Shown here one piece after another: positions 43,624 to 51,047 of a DNA stretch of 64,000 bases. Each line of letters begins with the position of its first letter. Position 1 is the first letter of the stretch. Location: the NCBI GenBank assembly GCA_934725015.1, contig CAKVAS010000002.1, positions 310,001-374,000 on the forward strand, given 5' to 3'. Position numbers and translations under genes: made by a program. The stretch comes from an uncultured Bacteroidales bacterium (GTDB taxonomy: Bacteria > Bacteroidota > Bacteroidia > Bacteroidales > UBA932). The notes below the pieces were generated by a model. That model saw only the letters and a program-made list of their open reading frames with translations. It ran no database searches and had not been told where the DNA came from.

Positions 43624-43983
43624 CTATTCAGCCGCCCCGTCGTTCCAGTCCGTGCGCTCGGCATCGGCCCAGAGATCCTCCAGACGGTAGAAGGAACGGT
43701 ATGCGGTCTGGAACACGTGAACCACGATGTCGCCGTAGTCGAGAATGACCCACAGCGCATTCTCCCGTCCCTGCGAACGGATGACTTTCCTCCTGCAGCG
43801 TTCAATCATCCTGTCCTCGACATTGTCGGCAATGGCAAGGACGTTCGTAGTCGAATCAGCGTTGCAAACGACAAAATAATCGGATATCGCCGTCCCTATT
43901 TTCTTGAGATTGAGAGACAGAACCTCCTGCCCCTTCTTTTCGAGCATTGCCTCGGCAATGACCTTGACTTCGTTGAGTTTCAT
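43624..43983 (-). CDS. rsfS: Ribosome silencing factor RsfS
   Basis: A 119-residue protein with the RsfS/Iojap core: GTAISDYFVVCNADSTTNVLAIADNVED, WVILDYGDIVVHVFQTAYRSFYRLEDLWADA. It binds ribosomal protein uL14 and blocks subunit joining under starvation. Length is normal. It is the first gene of the rsfS-ftsH-cdsA-psd group and divergent from birA; possible -7 octamers on the minus strand are TATTTTTG (44004-44011) and TATATTTG (44028-44035). Confidence 0.97.
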   Translation of the reverse strand: MKLNEVKVIAEAMLEKKGQEVLSLNLKKIGTAISDYFVVCNADSTTNVLAIADNVEDRMIERCRRKVIRSQGRENALWVILDYGDIVVHVFQTAYRSFYRLEDLWADAERTDWNDGAAE

Positions 43984-44071
43984 CTAAAATCTTATGAATT
44001 ATACAAAAATATGCCTAAATTAGCCTACAAATATAATCAAAAAACAAACCAATAGCAATTCACGGGCGACA

Positions 44072-44779
44072 ATGAGGAGAACTTGTCACATAATATGGTA
44101 TAATGAGATTGATTCGACCAACAGCGAGGCTGCCAGAAGGCTCGGGGAACTTGACAATATGTCAGTGATTGCGGCGAGGTGTCAGACCGCCGGGAGGGGA
44201 AAGGACACGAGGAAATGGCTTGCCGCCCCGGGCGAGAACCTGACGTTCACGCTCGTGCTGAAATATGCGGAAGACGGAACCACCGGGCGGACGGGAACCG
44301 ATGGAGCAGCGCCGTCATGGCCTCCGTTCCCCGCGTCCTGCCAGATGCTTCTGAGCGCGGCGGCGGCCGCCGGAGTCGTGAACTTTCTCGGAGAACAGGG
44401 CATCAGCGCATGGGTGAAGTGGCCGAACGACGTGTATGTCGGGCATGGAAAAATCTGCGGAATACTCATCGAGCACAGAACCGGCGGGAATGTCCTGAAA
44501 TCCAGCATAGTAGGAATCGGGCTGAATCTCAATCAGACGGCATTCCCTCCGGAGCTTGTCAACCCGGTTTCTGTCGCGTCCCTGACAGGCAGAAGGCTCG
44601 ACACGGACGCGAGCCTCGAGCATCTGTGCGGAATCCTCTCGGAAAAAATCAGCTCAGTCTATCGCGAGCTTCCTCATCTGCGCGATGTAATCGCCCGGAC
44701 GCTCGCTCCTGAAGATGGCGCTTCCGGCGACGAAAATCTCCGCGCCTGCTTCACCCAGTGCGTGAACATTCTCCTTTGA
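44072..44779 (+). CDS. birA: Biotin-[acetyl-CoA-carboxylase] ligase (BirA), C-terminus running into rpe
   Basis: A 235-residue ligase without an N-terminal helix-turn-helix, so an enzyme only. Motifs: IDSTNSEAARRL, the biotinyl-AMP loop QTAGRGKDTRKWLAAPGENLTFT, KWPNDVYVGHGKICGILIE and VGIGLNLNQ. It joins biotin to the carboxyl carrier protein. The catalytic core ends around LCGILSEKISSVYREL; the last 42 residues (ending LRACFTQCVNILL) are encoded by the strand opposite rpe and do not look like the usual small C-terminal domain. The gene thus appears to have lost its native end and reads on for 126 bp into convergent rpe. Confidence 0.93.
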   Translation: MRRTCHIIWYNEIDSTNSEAARRLGELDNMSVIAARCQTAGRGKDTRKWLAAPGENLTFTLVLKYAEDGTTGRTGTDGAAPSWPPFPASCQMLLSAAAAAGVVNFLGEQGISAWVKWPNDVYVGHGKICGILIEHRTGGNVLKSSIVGIGLNLNQTAFPPELVNPVSVASLTGRRLDTDASLEHLCGILSEKISSVYRELPHLRDVIARTLAPEDGASGDENLRACFTQCVNILL

Positions 44780-45322
44780 CACTCCCCCATCGACCTCAAT
44801 CGGACGAACCGTGCCGGCCTTTTCCATATATTCCCTCAGCCTGCGGATTTTTCCGTAGGTTTCGGGTATGAATTTCTGACCGCCGAATCCGGCAAATACG
44901 GACATTATGAGGAAGTAGTCGGCGTTCTCCAGATGCGGGAAAAGACGCTCCACAGGTATGTCCGGGTTGATGACCAGCCCGGCCTTTGCCCCCGCCGCAC
45001 GGATGCCGGCGAGGATTTCGTCCGCCTCGGCGTCGCTCCCGACGGCTTCGAGATGGAAACTGACCATCGAGGCGCCGGCCCTGACGAACTTGTCGGCGTA
45101 TTTTTCGGGATGCACAATCATCAGGTGCACGTCCAGAGGTCTGCTGGCCTGCCTTGCGACGGCTTCCACAACCGGAAATCCGTAGGAGATGTTCGGGACG
45201 AAAGTGCCGTCCATCACGTCGAGGTGGAACAGGTCCGCGTGCTCGTTTACCATCGCGACATCCTTTCCGAGATTCAGAAAGTCGGCCGAGAGCATTGAGG
45301 GGGCTATTTTTATTTCAGTCAT
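44654..45322 (-). CDS. rpe: Ribulose-phosphate 3-epimerase
   Basis: A 222-residue protein from the ATG at 45322 (a TTG four codons upstream is unlikely). TIM-barrel motifs: KIAPSMLSADFLNLG, DLFHLDVMDGTFVPNISYG with metal-binding His and Asp, LDVHLMIVHPE, MSVFAGFGGQKFIPE, and IEVDGGVSKENV. It interconverts ribulose and xylulose 5-phosphate in the pentose phosphate pathway. Its last 42 codons overlap the 3' end of birA on the other strand; the rpe reading is the better conserved in the overlap (FVAGSAIF near its end). Confidence 0.97.
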   Translation of the reverse strand: MTEIKIAPSMLSADFLNLGKDVAMVNEHADLFHLDVMDGTFVPNISYGFPVVEAVARQASRPLDVHLMIVHPEKYADKFVRAGASMVSFHLEAVGSDAEADEILAGIRAAGAKAGLVINPDIPVERLFPHLENADYFLIMSVFAGFGGQKFIPETYGKIRRLREYMEKAGTVRPIEVDGGVSKENVHALGEAGAEIFVAGSAIFRSERPGDYIAQMRKLAID

Positions 45323-45334
45323 AGTTCTGCACAA

Positions 45335-45372
45335 AGATTTCTCCGCTCCACTGCGTTCCGGTCGAAATGACA
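45335..45372. repeat. Short dispersed repeat, family B, copy 2
   Basis: Starts AGATTTCTCCGCTCC, continues ACTGCGTTCCGG and ends TCGAAATGACA. Shares its ends with the copies at 27984-28010 and 46948-46974. It lies between pepD (downstream end) and rpe (upstream end) and may overlap the rpe promoter region. Confidence 0.6.
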
Positions 45373-45421
45373 GGTGAGGTCACCGGGAGAGAACGGCGGG
45401 AGTTCATTGCGGAATGGTGTC

Positions 45422-46855
45422 TCAATTATGTAATACGTCGTCGAGAAGGAGGGTGAACTTGTCAAGCGAGGCGAGGTCGAGGCGTTCGCCGGGAGCATGG
45501 ACGCCGCGGAGGGTCGGACCGAACGAAATCATGTCCAGATCGGGATATTTTTCGAGGAACAGTCCGCACTCGAGACCCGCGTGTATGGCCTTGACGGCAG
45601 GCTCCGTACCGAAGAGCTTCTTGTAGGAAGCGATGCAGCGGCGGAGAATTTCGGAATCAAGCTTCGGCTTCCATCCCGGATATTCGCCCTCGTGGGTGAC
45701 CTCGGCGCCGGCAAGCATGAACACTGCCTCGACTTTCGCCGCCGCCGCCCTGCGCGCGGAGTCGATGGAACTGCGCTGGCTGGTGCCGACGCGAACCTTG
45801 CCGCCGTTCTGCATCTTTACCGACGCAAGATTGGTCGATGTCTCGACGAGTCCAGGGATGTCGGCGCTCATCGCGAGCACGCCGTGAGGGGCGGCATAGA
45901 GGCCGCTGATGAGCCTGTGGGCGGTGTCTCCGTTGATTGCTGTCGCGGGAAGCGGCACAGCCTCCAATGCAAAGGACAGTTCCGGTTCCGTGGTCGAGAA
46001 CTCCCCTTTCACATCGGCGGTGAACCTGTCCCAGAGAGACCTGAATGCCGCATCGTCTCCTGAAACCGCTACCGTGGCCGAAGCCTCGCGGGCGATGGCG
46101 TTGCGCTTGTTGCCGCCGTCAATGCCGCAGAGAACCAGCTTGAAGTCGTCGGATGAAAGGCATTCGTAAAGGAATCTGGAGAGCAGCTGCACCGCGTTCG
46201 CGCGTCCCTTGTTGATGTCGTCTCCGCTGTGCCCGCCGACACCGTTGAATATCCTGACCTGAAACGACGCCATATCATGAGGCAGAAGCGGCACCTGAGT
46301 GTACTCGAATACCGCCGTGGTGTCGATTCCTCCGGCGCAGCCTACAAAGAGCTCCCCCTCGTCCTCGGAGTCGAGGTTGATGAGAATTTTTCCTGTGATG
46401 AAGCCGGGTTCAAGACCGAACGCGCCGTCCATTCCGGTCTCCTCGGAAGAGGTGAAGAGGCATTCCAGCCTGCCGCACGGAGCAGGGTCTATGAGAGCCG
46501 CAAGCTCAGCCGCGACGCCGATTCCGCAGTCTGCGCCGAGGGTCGTGTCCTTCGCAATCATCCAGCCGTCTTCGATGACATAATCTATCGGGTCCGTCGC
46601 GAAGTCATGCTCGACTCCGGCATTCTTCTCGCATACCATGTCGGTGTGCCCCTGAAGCACAATGGTCGGACGGTCCTCGAATCCGGGAGAAGCCGGACGT
46701 CTGATGACGACATTGCGCGCCGCGTCAGTCCTGCATTCAAGTCCATGAGTCTCTGCGAATTTGACCAGATATTCAACAATCTTCTCCTCATGCCCCGATT
46801 CGCGGGGTATGAGCGTGATTTCCTTAAAGATGGAAAGAATTTTTTCTGAATTCAT
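45422..46855 (-). CDS. pepD: Aminoacyl-histidine dipeptidase (M20 family, PepD)
   Basis: A 477-residue metallopeptidase: IVLQGHTDMVCEKN with the first zinc-binding His and Asp, TLGADCGIGVAAELAAL with the bridging Asp, TSSEETGMDGAFGL with the catalytic Glu pair, VRIFNGVGGHSGDDINKGRANAVQLLSRFL in the lid domain, and AIHAGLECGLF with FGPTLRGVHAPGERLDL at the C-terminus. It cleaves Xaa-His and other dipeptides, probably in the cytoplasm as no signal is present. A 12-bp perfect inverted repeat lies just upstream of its start. Confidence 0.97.
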   Translation of the reverse strand: MNSEKILSIFKEITLIPRESGHEEKIVEYLVKFAETHGLECRTDAARNVVIRRPASPGFEDRPTIVLQGHTDMVCEKNAGVEHDFATDPIDYVIEDGWMIAKDTTLGADCGIGVAAELAALIDPAPCGRLECLFTSSEETGMDGAFGLEPGFITGKILINLDSEDEGELFVGCAGGIDTTAVFEYTQVPLLPHDMASFQVRIFNGVGGHSGDDINKGRANAVQLLSRFLYECLSSDDFKLVLCGIDGGNKRNAIAREASATVAVSGDDAAFRSLWDRFTADVKGEFSTTEPELSFALEAVPLPATAINGDTAHRLISGLYAAPHGVLAMSADIPGLVETSTNLASVKMQNGGKVRVGTSQRSSIDSARRAAAAKVEAVFMLAGAEVTHEGEYPGWKPKLDSEILRRCIASYKKLFGTEPAVKAIHAGLECGLFLEKYPDLDMISFGPTLRGVHAPGERLDLASLDKFTLLLDDVLHN

Positions 46856-46858
46856 ATC

Positions 46859-46900
46859 TTCGTATATTTAATATCCCTAAACGAGGCGTAAATATACGAA
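46859..46900 (-). promoter_or_regulatory. 12-bp perfect inverted repeat upstream of pepD
   Basis: TTCGTATATTTA (46859-46870) and TAAATATACGAA (46889-46900) are exact inverses with an 18-bp spacer. The pair lies 4-45 bp before the pepD ATG, so it could be an operator or a 5'-UTR hairpin. A related sequence, TTCGTATATTTACGC, occurs at the end of the SDR gene (about 24123-24137). Confidence 0.45.
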
Positions 46901-46947
46901 TTTTTCCAGAATCAAAGATTACATGACAAGCGATTCTTTCTAATCAA

Positions 46948-46974
46948 AGATTTCTCGCTTTGCTCGAAATGACA
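46948..46974. repeat. Short dispersed repeat, family B, copy 3
   Basis: AGATTTCTCGCTTTGCTCG followed by AAATGACA, the cleanest copy of the family. It lies in the 250-bp gap between pepD and dnaA, next to the family A hairpin. Confidence 0.65.
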
Positions 46975-46993
46975 AGGGATAAAAAACTGAGAC

Positions 46994-47117
46994 GTCGCGT
47001 GCGTAAGAGTGGGCAGACGCAAGGCGCACGGTGAAGATGAAACCGCAGCAACCTCACGGTTGTGAGGATTTCATCGAGACGCGCAACGAAGCAGATGCCT
47101 GCTCTTACGCGCGCGAG
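46994..47117 (-). repeat. Long-hairpin repeat, family A, copy 2 (at dnaA stop)
   Basis: On the minus strand the core reads AAATCCTCACAACC-GTGA-GGTTGCTGCGGTTT; the arms begin GTAAGAGCAGGC (dnaA side) and close with GCCCACTCTTAC. The dnaA stop TAA (47105-47107) is part of the first arm. Orientation relative to the upstream gene is the same as in the other three copies. The loop GTGA is of GNRA type. Confidence 0.85.
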
Positions 47118-48517
47118 ACTAATACTTTCTCGATGTCGGAGACATACTGCTTAAAGACTTTGTCCGTGGCGATGAGGTCGGTCACGGTCGAGCAGGCATG
47201 AAGCACGGTAGCGTGATCCTTGCCGCCGATTTCTGCGCCGATGGCCGAAAGGGAGCAGTTGATGAGGCTGCGTGACATATACATGGCAATCTGACGGGCC
47301 TGCACGATGTTGCGCTTGCGGGTCTTGGACAGCATATCGTCCTTGCTGATGCTGAAATAGTCGCAGACAACCTGCTGAACGCGGTCAATCGTGAGCTCGT
47401 TCTTCGTCTCCCCGATGAGCTGGCCTGTAATCTGCTCGGCGAGTTCCACGGTGATTTCCTTGTGGGCGAGGGTCGCGTTCGCTATGAGCGAGATGAGAGC
47501 GCCCTCAAGCTCGCGGAAGTTGGAGCGGATGTTGGTCGCGAGATAGCAGAGCACCTCGTCAGACAGTTCAACCCCTTCCCGGCCGCTGCGCGAGCGGAGC
47601 ATGGCGAGCCTCGTCGCATAGTCGGGACGCGTAAGTTCCACGGAAAGCCCCCACTTGAGCCTTGAAAGAAGCCGCTCCTCGAAGTTCTGAAGTTCGACAG
47701 GCGGACGGTCGGACGTGAAGATGAGCTGCTTGCCGCTCTGGTGGAGATGGTTGAAGATGTTGAAGAACGCCACCTGAGTGCCGTGGCTCGCCAAATCCTG
47801 AATGTCATCGACGATGAGCACGTCTATCTTCATATAGAAGGCCATGAAATCGGTGAGCTTGTTGTTCACGCAGGCCTCCATATATTGAGTCTTGAACCTG
47901 TTTGCAGGCACATAGAGAACTATCAGTTCCGGATAACGATCCTTAATCGAGAGGCCGATGGCCTGCGCAAGATGCGTCTTTCCGAGCCCCGGACCTCCGA
48001 AGAGGAAGAGCGGGTTGAACGCCGTCCTGCCCGGCGCCATGGCGATGTTCTCGCCGGCGTTGATTCCCATCTTGTTGCACTCGCCCTTGATGAGGTTGTT
48101 GAAGCAATAGACAGGGTTGAGCTGCGGGTTTATCTGAACCCTCTGGAGCCCGGGATAGACGAATGCCCCGGGATTGTTCGCGCCGCCGGTCGGAATGGAC
48201 ACCGGACGGTTCACCGGAGTCGTCGTGTAGGCTCCCGTGCACTTTATCGGCGGCTGTACCCTCACCGGCTTGAACACATACTTGAGCTGCGCGGAAGCTC
48301 CGATTTCCTTCTTCAGAGCGGCCTTGATGATATTGAGGTAGTAGTTCTCAAGCCATTCCATGAAAAAAGCCGAAGGAACCTCAATGGTGAGCTCCGAGTT
48401 GACGAACGACACCGGACGTATCGGCTTGAACCAGATGTCGAACTGCTGCGGCTCTATATTCTGTTCTATAAAGCGCAGGCAATTCTCCCAAACCGATATG
48501 TGTCTTTCCTGTGTCAT
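47105..48517 (-). CDS. dnaA: Chromosomal replication initiator DnaA
   Basis: A 470-residue protein with all four domains: I (WENCLRFIEQNIEPQQFDIWFKPI), a Pro-rich linker (about residues 90-130), III with Walker A GGPGLGKTHLAQAIG, Walker B VLIVDDIQDLA and Arg finger region, and IV with the signature IGAEIGGKDHATVLHACSTV. It opens oriC and is also a regulator. Its stop codon is inside a family A hairpin. The 246-bp upstream gap is very AT-rich but lacks obvious DnaA boxes. Confidence 0.98.
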   Translation of the reverse strand: MTQERHISVWENCLRFIEQNIEPQQFDIWFKPIRPVSFVNSELTIEVPSAFFMEWLENYYLNIIKAALKKEIGASAQLKYVFKPVRVQPPIKCTGAYTTTPVNRPVSIPTGGANNPGAFVYPGLQRVQINPQLNPVYCFNNLIKGECNKMGINAGENIAMAPGRTAFNPLFLFGGPGLGKTHLAQAIGLSIKDRYPELIVLYVPANRFKTQYMEACVNNKLTDFMAFYMKIDVLIVDDIQDLASHGTQVAFFNIFNHLHQSGKQLIFTSDRPPVELQNFEERLLSRLKWGLSVELTRPDYATRLAMLRSRSGREGVELSDEVLCYLATNIRSNFRELEGALISLIANATLAHKEITVELAEQITGQLIGETKNELTIDRVQQVVCDYFSISKDDMLSKTRKRNIVQARQIAMYMSRSLINCSLSAIGAEIGGKDHATVLHACSTVTDLIATDKVFKQYVSDIEKVLVSRA

Positions 48518-48763
48518 GTGAAAATTCCTCCCGTTTCGCGAAAGGATTGCAAAGTTGGTGAAAAAAAAATTATAAAAATTTCTTTTTCCTATTGTATATG
48601 AATTATTTTTTAGTAAGTGCGAGCCGAATTTTTCTTTTTATATAAAATTTTTATAATTTATTGATTATAAATATTTTACAATCGAAAATTTTGTTAAAAC
48701 TGCGCTTGTTTAGACATTTACAATTTTGAATATTTCAAAATCAAACAAATCCTTGATACAGCG
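48518..48763. other. AT-rich intergenic region between dnaA and the MCE gene
   Basis: About 246 bp with long A/T runs (for example around 48565-48600 and 48630-48690). The dnaA promoter probably lies here; CAACTTTG (minus, near 48551-48558) is close to a -7 element. I looked for TTATCCACA-type DnaA boxes on both strands and saw none, so calling it oriC is not supported. Confidence 0.5.
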
Positions 48764-49675
48764 TCAGAAGACGGATATTTTCATATATTTCTTAGGATTT
48801 TCCTTCATCTTTGCGATGAGGTCGTTGAGTTCGTTGATGAGCGAGTCGGCGGAGTTGTAGAGATTTCCGTCACGGAGGAACTTGCCCATGGAGCCCTCGG
48901 GATTCTGAAGCGACTCGGACAGGCGGGTCACGGAATCCACGAGCCCCTCCACGTCGCTCTTTTCAAGATTGGACGCGAACTTGCCGAGACTGTCCATGGC
49001 GCCGTCGGCCTTTTCCGCTATGACGGAGAGTCTTTCAGAGACATCGCTCAGCTGCGCGATGAACGTCTGCAGGTCGGCGGACCTGGAGTTGAGACCGCCT
49101 GTGAGCGAGGCGACGTTTGACATTGTGCGCCTCAAATCCGAAAGGGCACGGCTTATGTTGGCCCGGTTTTCCTCTCCGAGAAGGCTGTTCACCCCGGCAA
49201 TCGTCTCGTCAAGCTTTTTCATCGTCTCCGAAAGTCCGTCCATGAGCGGACCGATGTTTCCGGCGAGCGACTCGACAAGATCCGCCTGCACGGCCACCTG
49301 AAGCTCATCGCCGTCCTTGGCCATATCGGCGGACTCCCCAGCCTCAAGGACGATTCCCTTCCCGCCCATGATGCTGGTGCTGAAGATTGTCATCTTCGAG
49401 TCCTCCGGGATGCGGAATTTCTTGTCTATGGAGCAGACGACCTCAAAGTTGTCCGTCTCGGGACTGTAGGCCACAGACGACACCTGCCCGGCCTTGTAGC
49501 CCCTGTACTGCACAATGGCCGACGGGACAAGGCCTTCGACGTTGTCGAAATGACCTTTCAGTTCAATCTCGCGGTGGAAGACGTCCCGGCCGCGAAGGTA
49601 GTTGATGACGAAAAACGAGCCGACGAGGATTACGACTACGAATATCCCTATCTTAAATTCTTTCTGATGTTTCAT
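48764..49675 (-). CDS. MCE/MlaD-family lipid transport protein
   Basis: A 303-residue protein with one N-terminal membrane anchor (FKIGIFVVVILVGSFFVINYL) and the MlaD/MCE domain (DNVEGLVPSAIVQYRGYKAGQVSSVAY, MGGKGIVLEAGE). The second half is a long helical, coiled-coil-like region (DETIAGVNSLLGEENRANISRALSDLRRTMSNVASL, repeated Ser/Leu heptads). MCE proteins form periplasmic hexamers that carry phospholipids between membranes. No permease or ATPase partner is adjacent. It lies 34 bp after the amidase gene in the same operon. Confidence 0.93.
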   Translation of the reverse strand: MKHQKEFKIGIFVVVILVGSFFVINYLRGRDVFHREIELKGHFDNVEGLVPSAIVQYRGYKAGQVSSVAYSPETDNFEVVCSIDKKFRIPEDSKMTIFSTSIMGGKGIVLEAGESADMAKDGDELQVAVQADLVESLAGNIGPLMDGLSETMKKLDETIAGVNSLLGEENRANISRALSDLRRTMSNVASLTGGLNSRSADLQTFIAQLSDVSERLSVIAEKADGAMDSLGKFASNLEKSDVEGLVDSVTRLSESLQNPEGSMGKFLRDGNLYNSADSLINELNDLIAKMKENPKKYMKISVF

Positions 49676-49709
49676 GATTTTTCATTCTTTTCGGTATATA
49701 TCCCTTTTC

Positions 49710-50936
49710 TCACCGTTGCCTCTCGACCCTTCCGTCGGGACTGACGCGGACAAGGAATGAGTCGGGGAACTTTTCCCTGATTTTTCTGTTCTCAGCGACG
49801 GCGGATTCGAGGGTGTCACCGCGCCCTGCCACGTACCTATATATATTGCCGTCACGGACAGCCTCAGCCTTAAGCCCTTTGAAGGCAGAGTCGCCGTCGG
49901 AAAGCAGACGGCTCAGGGCGAGAATCTGCGTTCCGTACCAGACCGTCCCCGAAGCGACCTGAGCGCCATGGCCAAGTGCCTCGGAGGAGTCCGAAGCCGG
50001 AGTCTCCGGAGCAGCCGAGACAGGAGCGCCGGAGGTTTTGTCCGCAGAAACAGACGGGGAGGCCGCCGCGCTGATGTTCAGGCTGCGGTCGTAGTCCGCC
50101 TTGAACTGCCGGAAGGCCTCAAGGAGACGGTCGGCAATCTCGTCAAGTTTCTCGCCGCTGCGCAGTACGGAGAGGTCCGAGGCGTTGCTGATGAACCCGC
50201 ATTCGATGAGGACGGCCGGCATCGCGGTCTTCCACAGTACGAGAAACGGATCCTGATGCACTCCGCGGCTTGTCCTGAACGGGCCTCCGCGCATGGCCCG
50301 GTTCACGTCGTCGGCGAACATGAGGCTCTGCTCAAGGTAGGCGTTCTGCATGAGCGAGAAGAGGATTGATGACTCGGGATCGTTGGGGTCGAAGCCCTGA
50401 TAGTTCGTGCTGTAGTCGTCCTCGAGGAGAATCACGGAGTTCTCGCGGGCGCATTCGTTGAAGTTGTTCGAGTAGAGGTCGCGTCCCTTCTTCGACGACT
50501 GGCCGAGGACATGGACGGAGTAGCCGTTCGGTCCGGTGCCGGCTATGGCGTTTATGTGTATCGAGATGAAGAGCTCGGCATGGGCGTTGTTCGCTATCTG
50601 GGCGCGCTGTACCAGAGGAACAAAAACATCGGAGTTTCGTGTTTGAAGAACCCTGATTTCAGGATAGGCGGCGCGGATTTTCTTCGCGAGGCGGCGGGAT
50701 ATGTCGAGCGTGAGGTTCTTTTCCCTGGTCTTTTTGTCCTTCGATATGCACCCGGGGTCATTCCCGCCGTGTCCCGGATCAATCACGACGGTGTTCAGGC
50801 CGAGCCGCGCTTCATTCCCCCGGTTCCGGGCCGCCGGCTTGCCGGAGTCCTGCGCGGAAAGGCCTGCCGGCACGAGGACGGCGAGCAGCGGGAGAATCGC
50901 CCTGAAATGTCTGAAAAAACGGGTCATAAACAGCAT
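49710..50936 (-). CDS. N-acetylmuramoyl-L-alanine amidase (Amidase_3) with C-terminal SPOR-like domain
   Basis: A 408-residue secreted protein: signal peptide (ending GLSA-QDS), then Amidase_3 with zinc ligands in VVIDPGHGGNDPGC, the Glu in KKTREKNLTLDISRRL, His in ELFISIHINA, and catalytic Glu in PAVLIECGFISNASD. After a Ser/Ala/Pro-rich linker, the last 75 residues (YGTQILALSRLLSDGDSAFKGL to FLVRVSPDGRV) look like a SPOR domain that targets septal peptidoglycan. It splits cell-wall peptides, probably in daughter-cell separation. Two in-frame ATGs (50936 and 50927) precede the signal. Confidence 0.95.
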   Translation of the reverse strand: MLFMTRFFRHFRAILPLLAVLVPAGLSAQDSGKPAARNRGNEARLGLNTVVIDPGHGGNDPGCISKDKKTREKNLTLDISRRLAKKIRAAYPEIRVLQTRNSDVFVPLVQRAQIANNAHAELFISIHINAIAGTGPNGYSVHVLGQSSKKGRDLYSNNFNECARENSVILLEDDYSTNYQGFDPNDPESSILFSLMQNAYLEQSLMFADDVNRAMRGGPFRTSRGVHQDPFLVLWKTAMPAVLIECGFISNASDLSVLRSGEKLDEIADRLLEAFRQFKADYDRSLNISAAASPSVSADKTSGAPVSAAPETPASDSSEALGHGAQVASGTVWYGTQILALSRLLSDGDSAFKGLKAEAVRDGNIYRYVAGRGDTLESAVAENRKIREKFPDSFLVRVSPDGRVERQR

Positions 50937-50940
50937 ACAA

Positions 50941-50987
50941 TTTGCTAATGAACGAAATTAGTCGTAATTTTGTCGGTTGCAAAATTA
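50941..50987. promoter_or_regulatory. Divergent promoters for lptD (plus) and the amidase operon (minus)
   Basis: For lptD: TTTG at 50941-50944 and TAATTTTG at 50965-50972, spacing 20 bp, a near-ideal -33/-7 pair. For the amidase gene: CAAAATTA at 50980-50987 reads TAATTTTG on the minus strand, 44 bp before the ATG. The two promoters overlap, so expression of envelope-assembly and cell-wall genes may be linked. Confidence 0.7.
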
Positions 50988-51047
50988 GAAAAAAAAGTGC
51001 ACATAACCGAATTTTTCAGTGCAACCTGACAGTCCGCCGGACGGCCC

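Noticed and set aside
48518..48763. AT-rich region next to dnaA as the replication origin
   Set aside because: Position and composition fit, but no TTATCCACA-like DnaA boxes were seen on either strand, and in Bacteroidota dnaA is not always beside oriC. GC skew over the genome would be needed.
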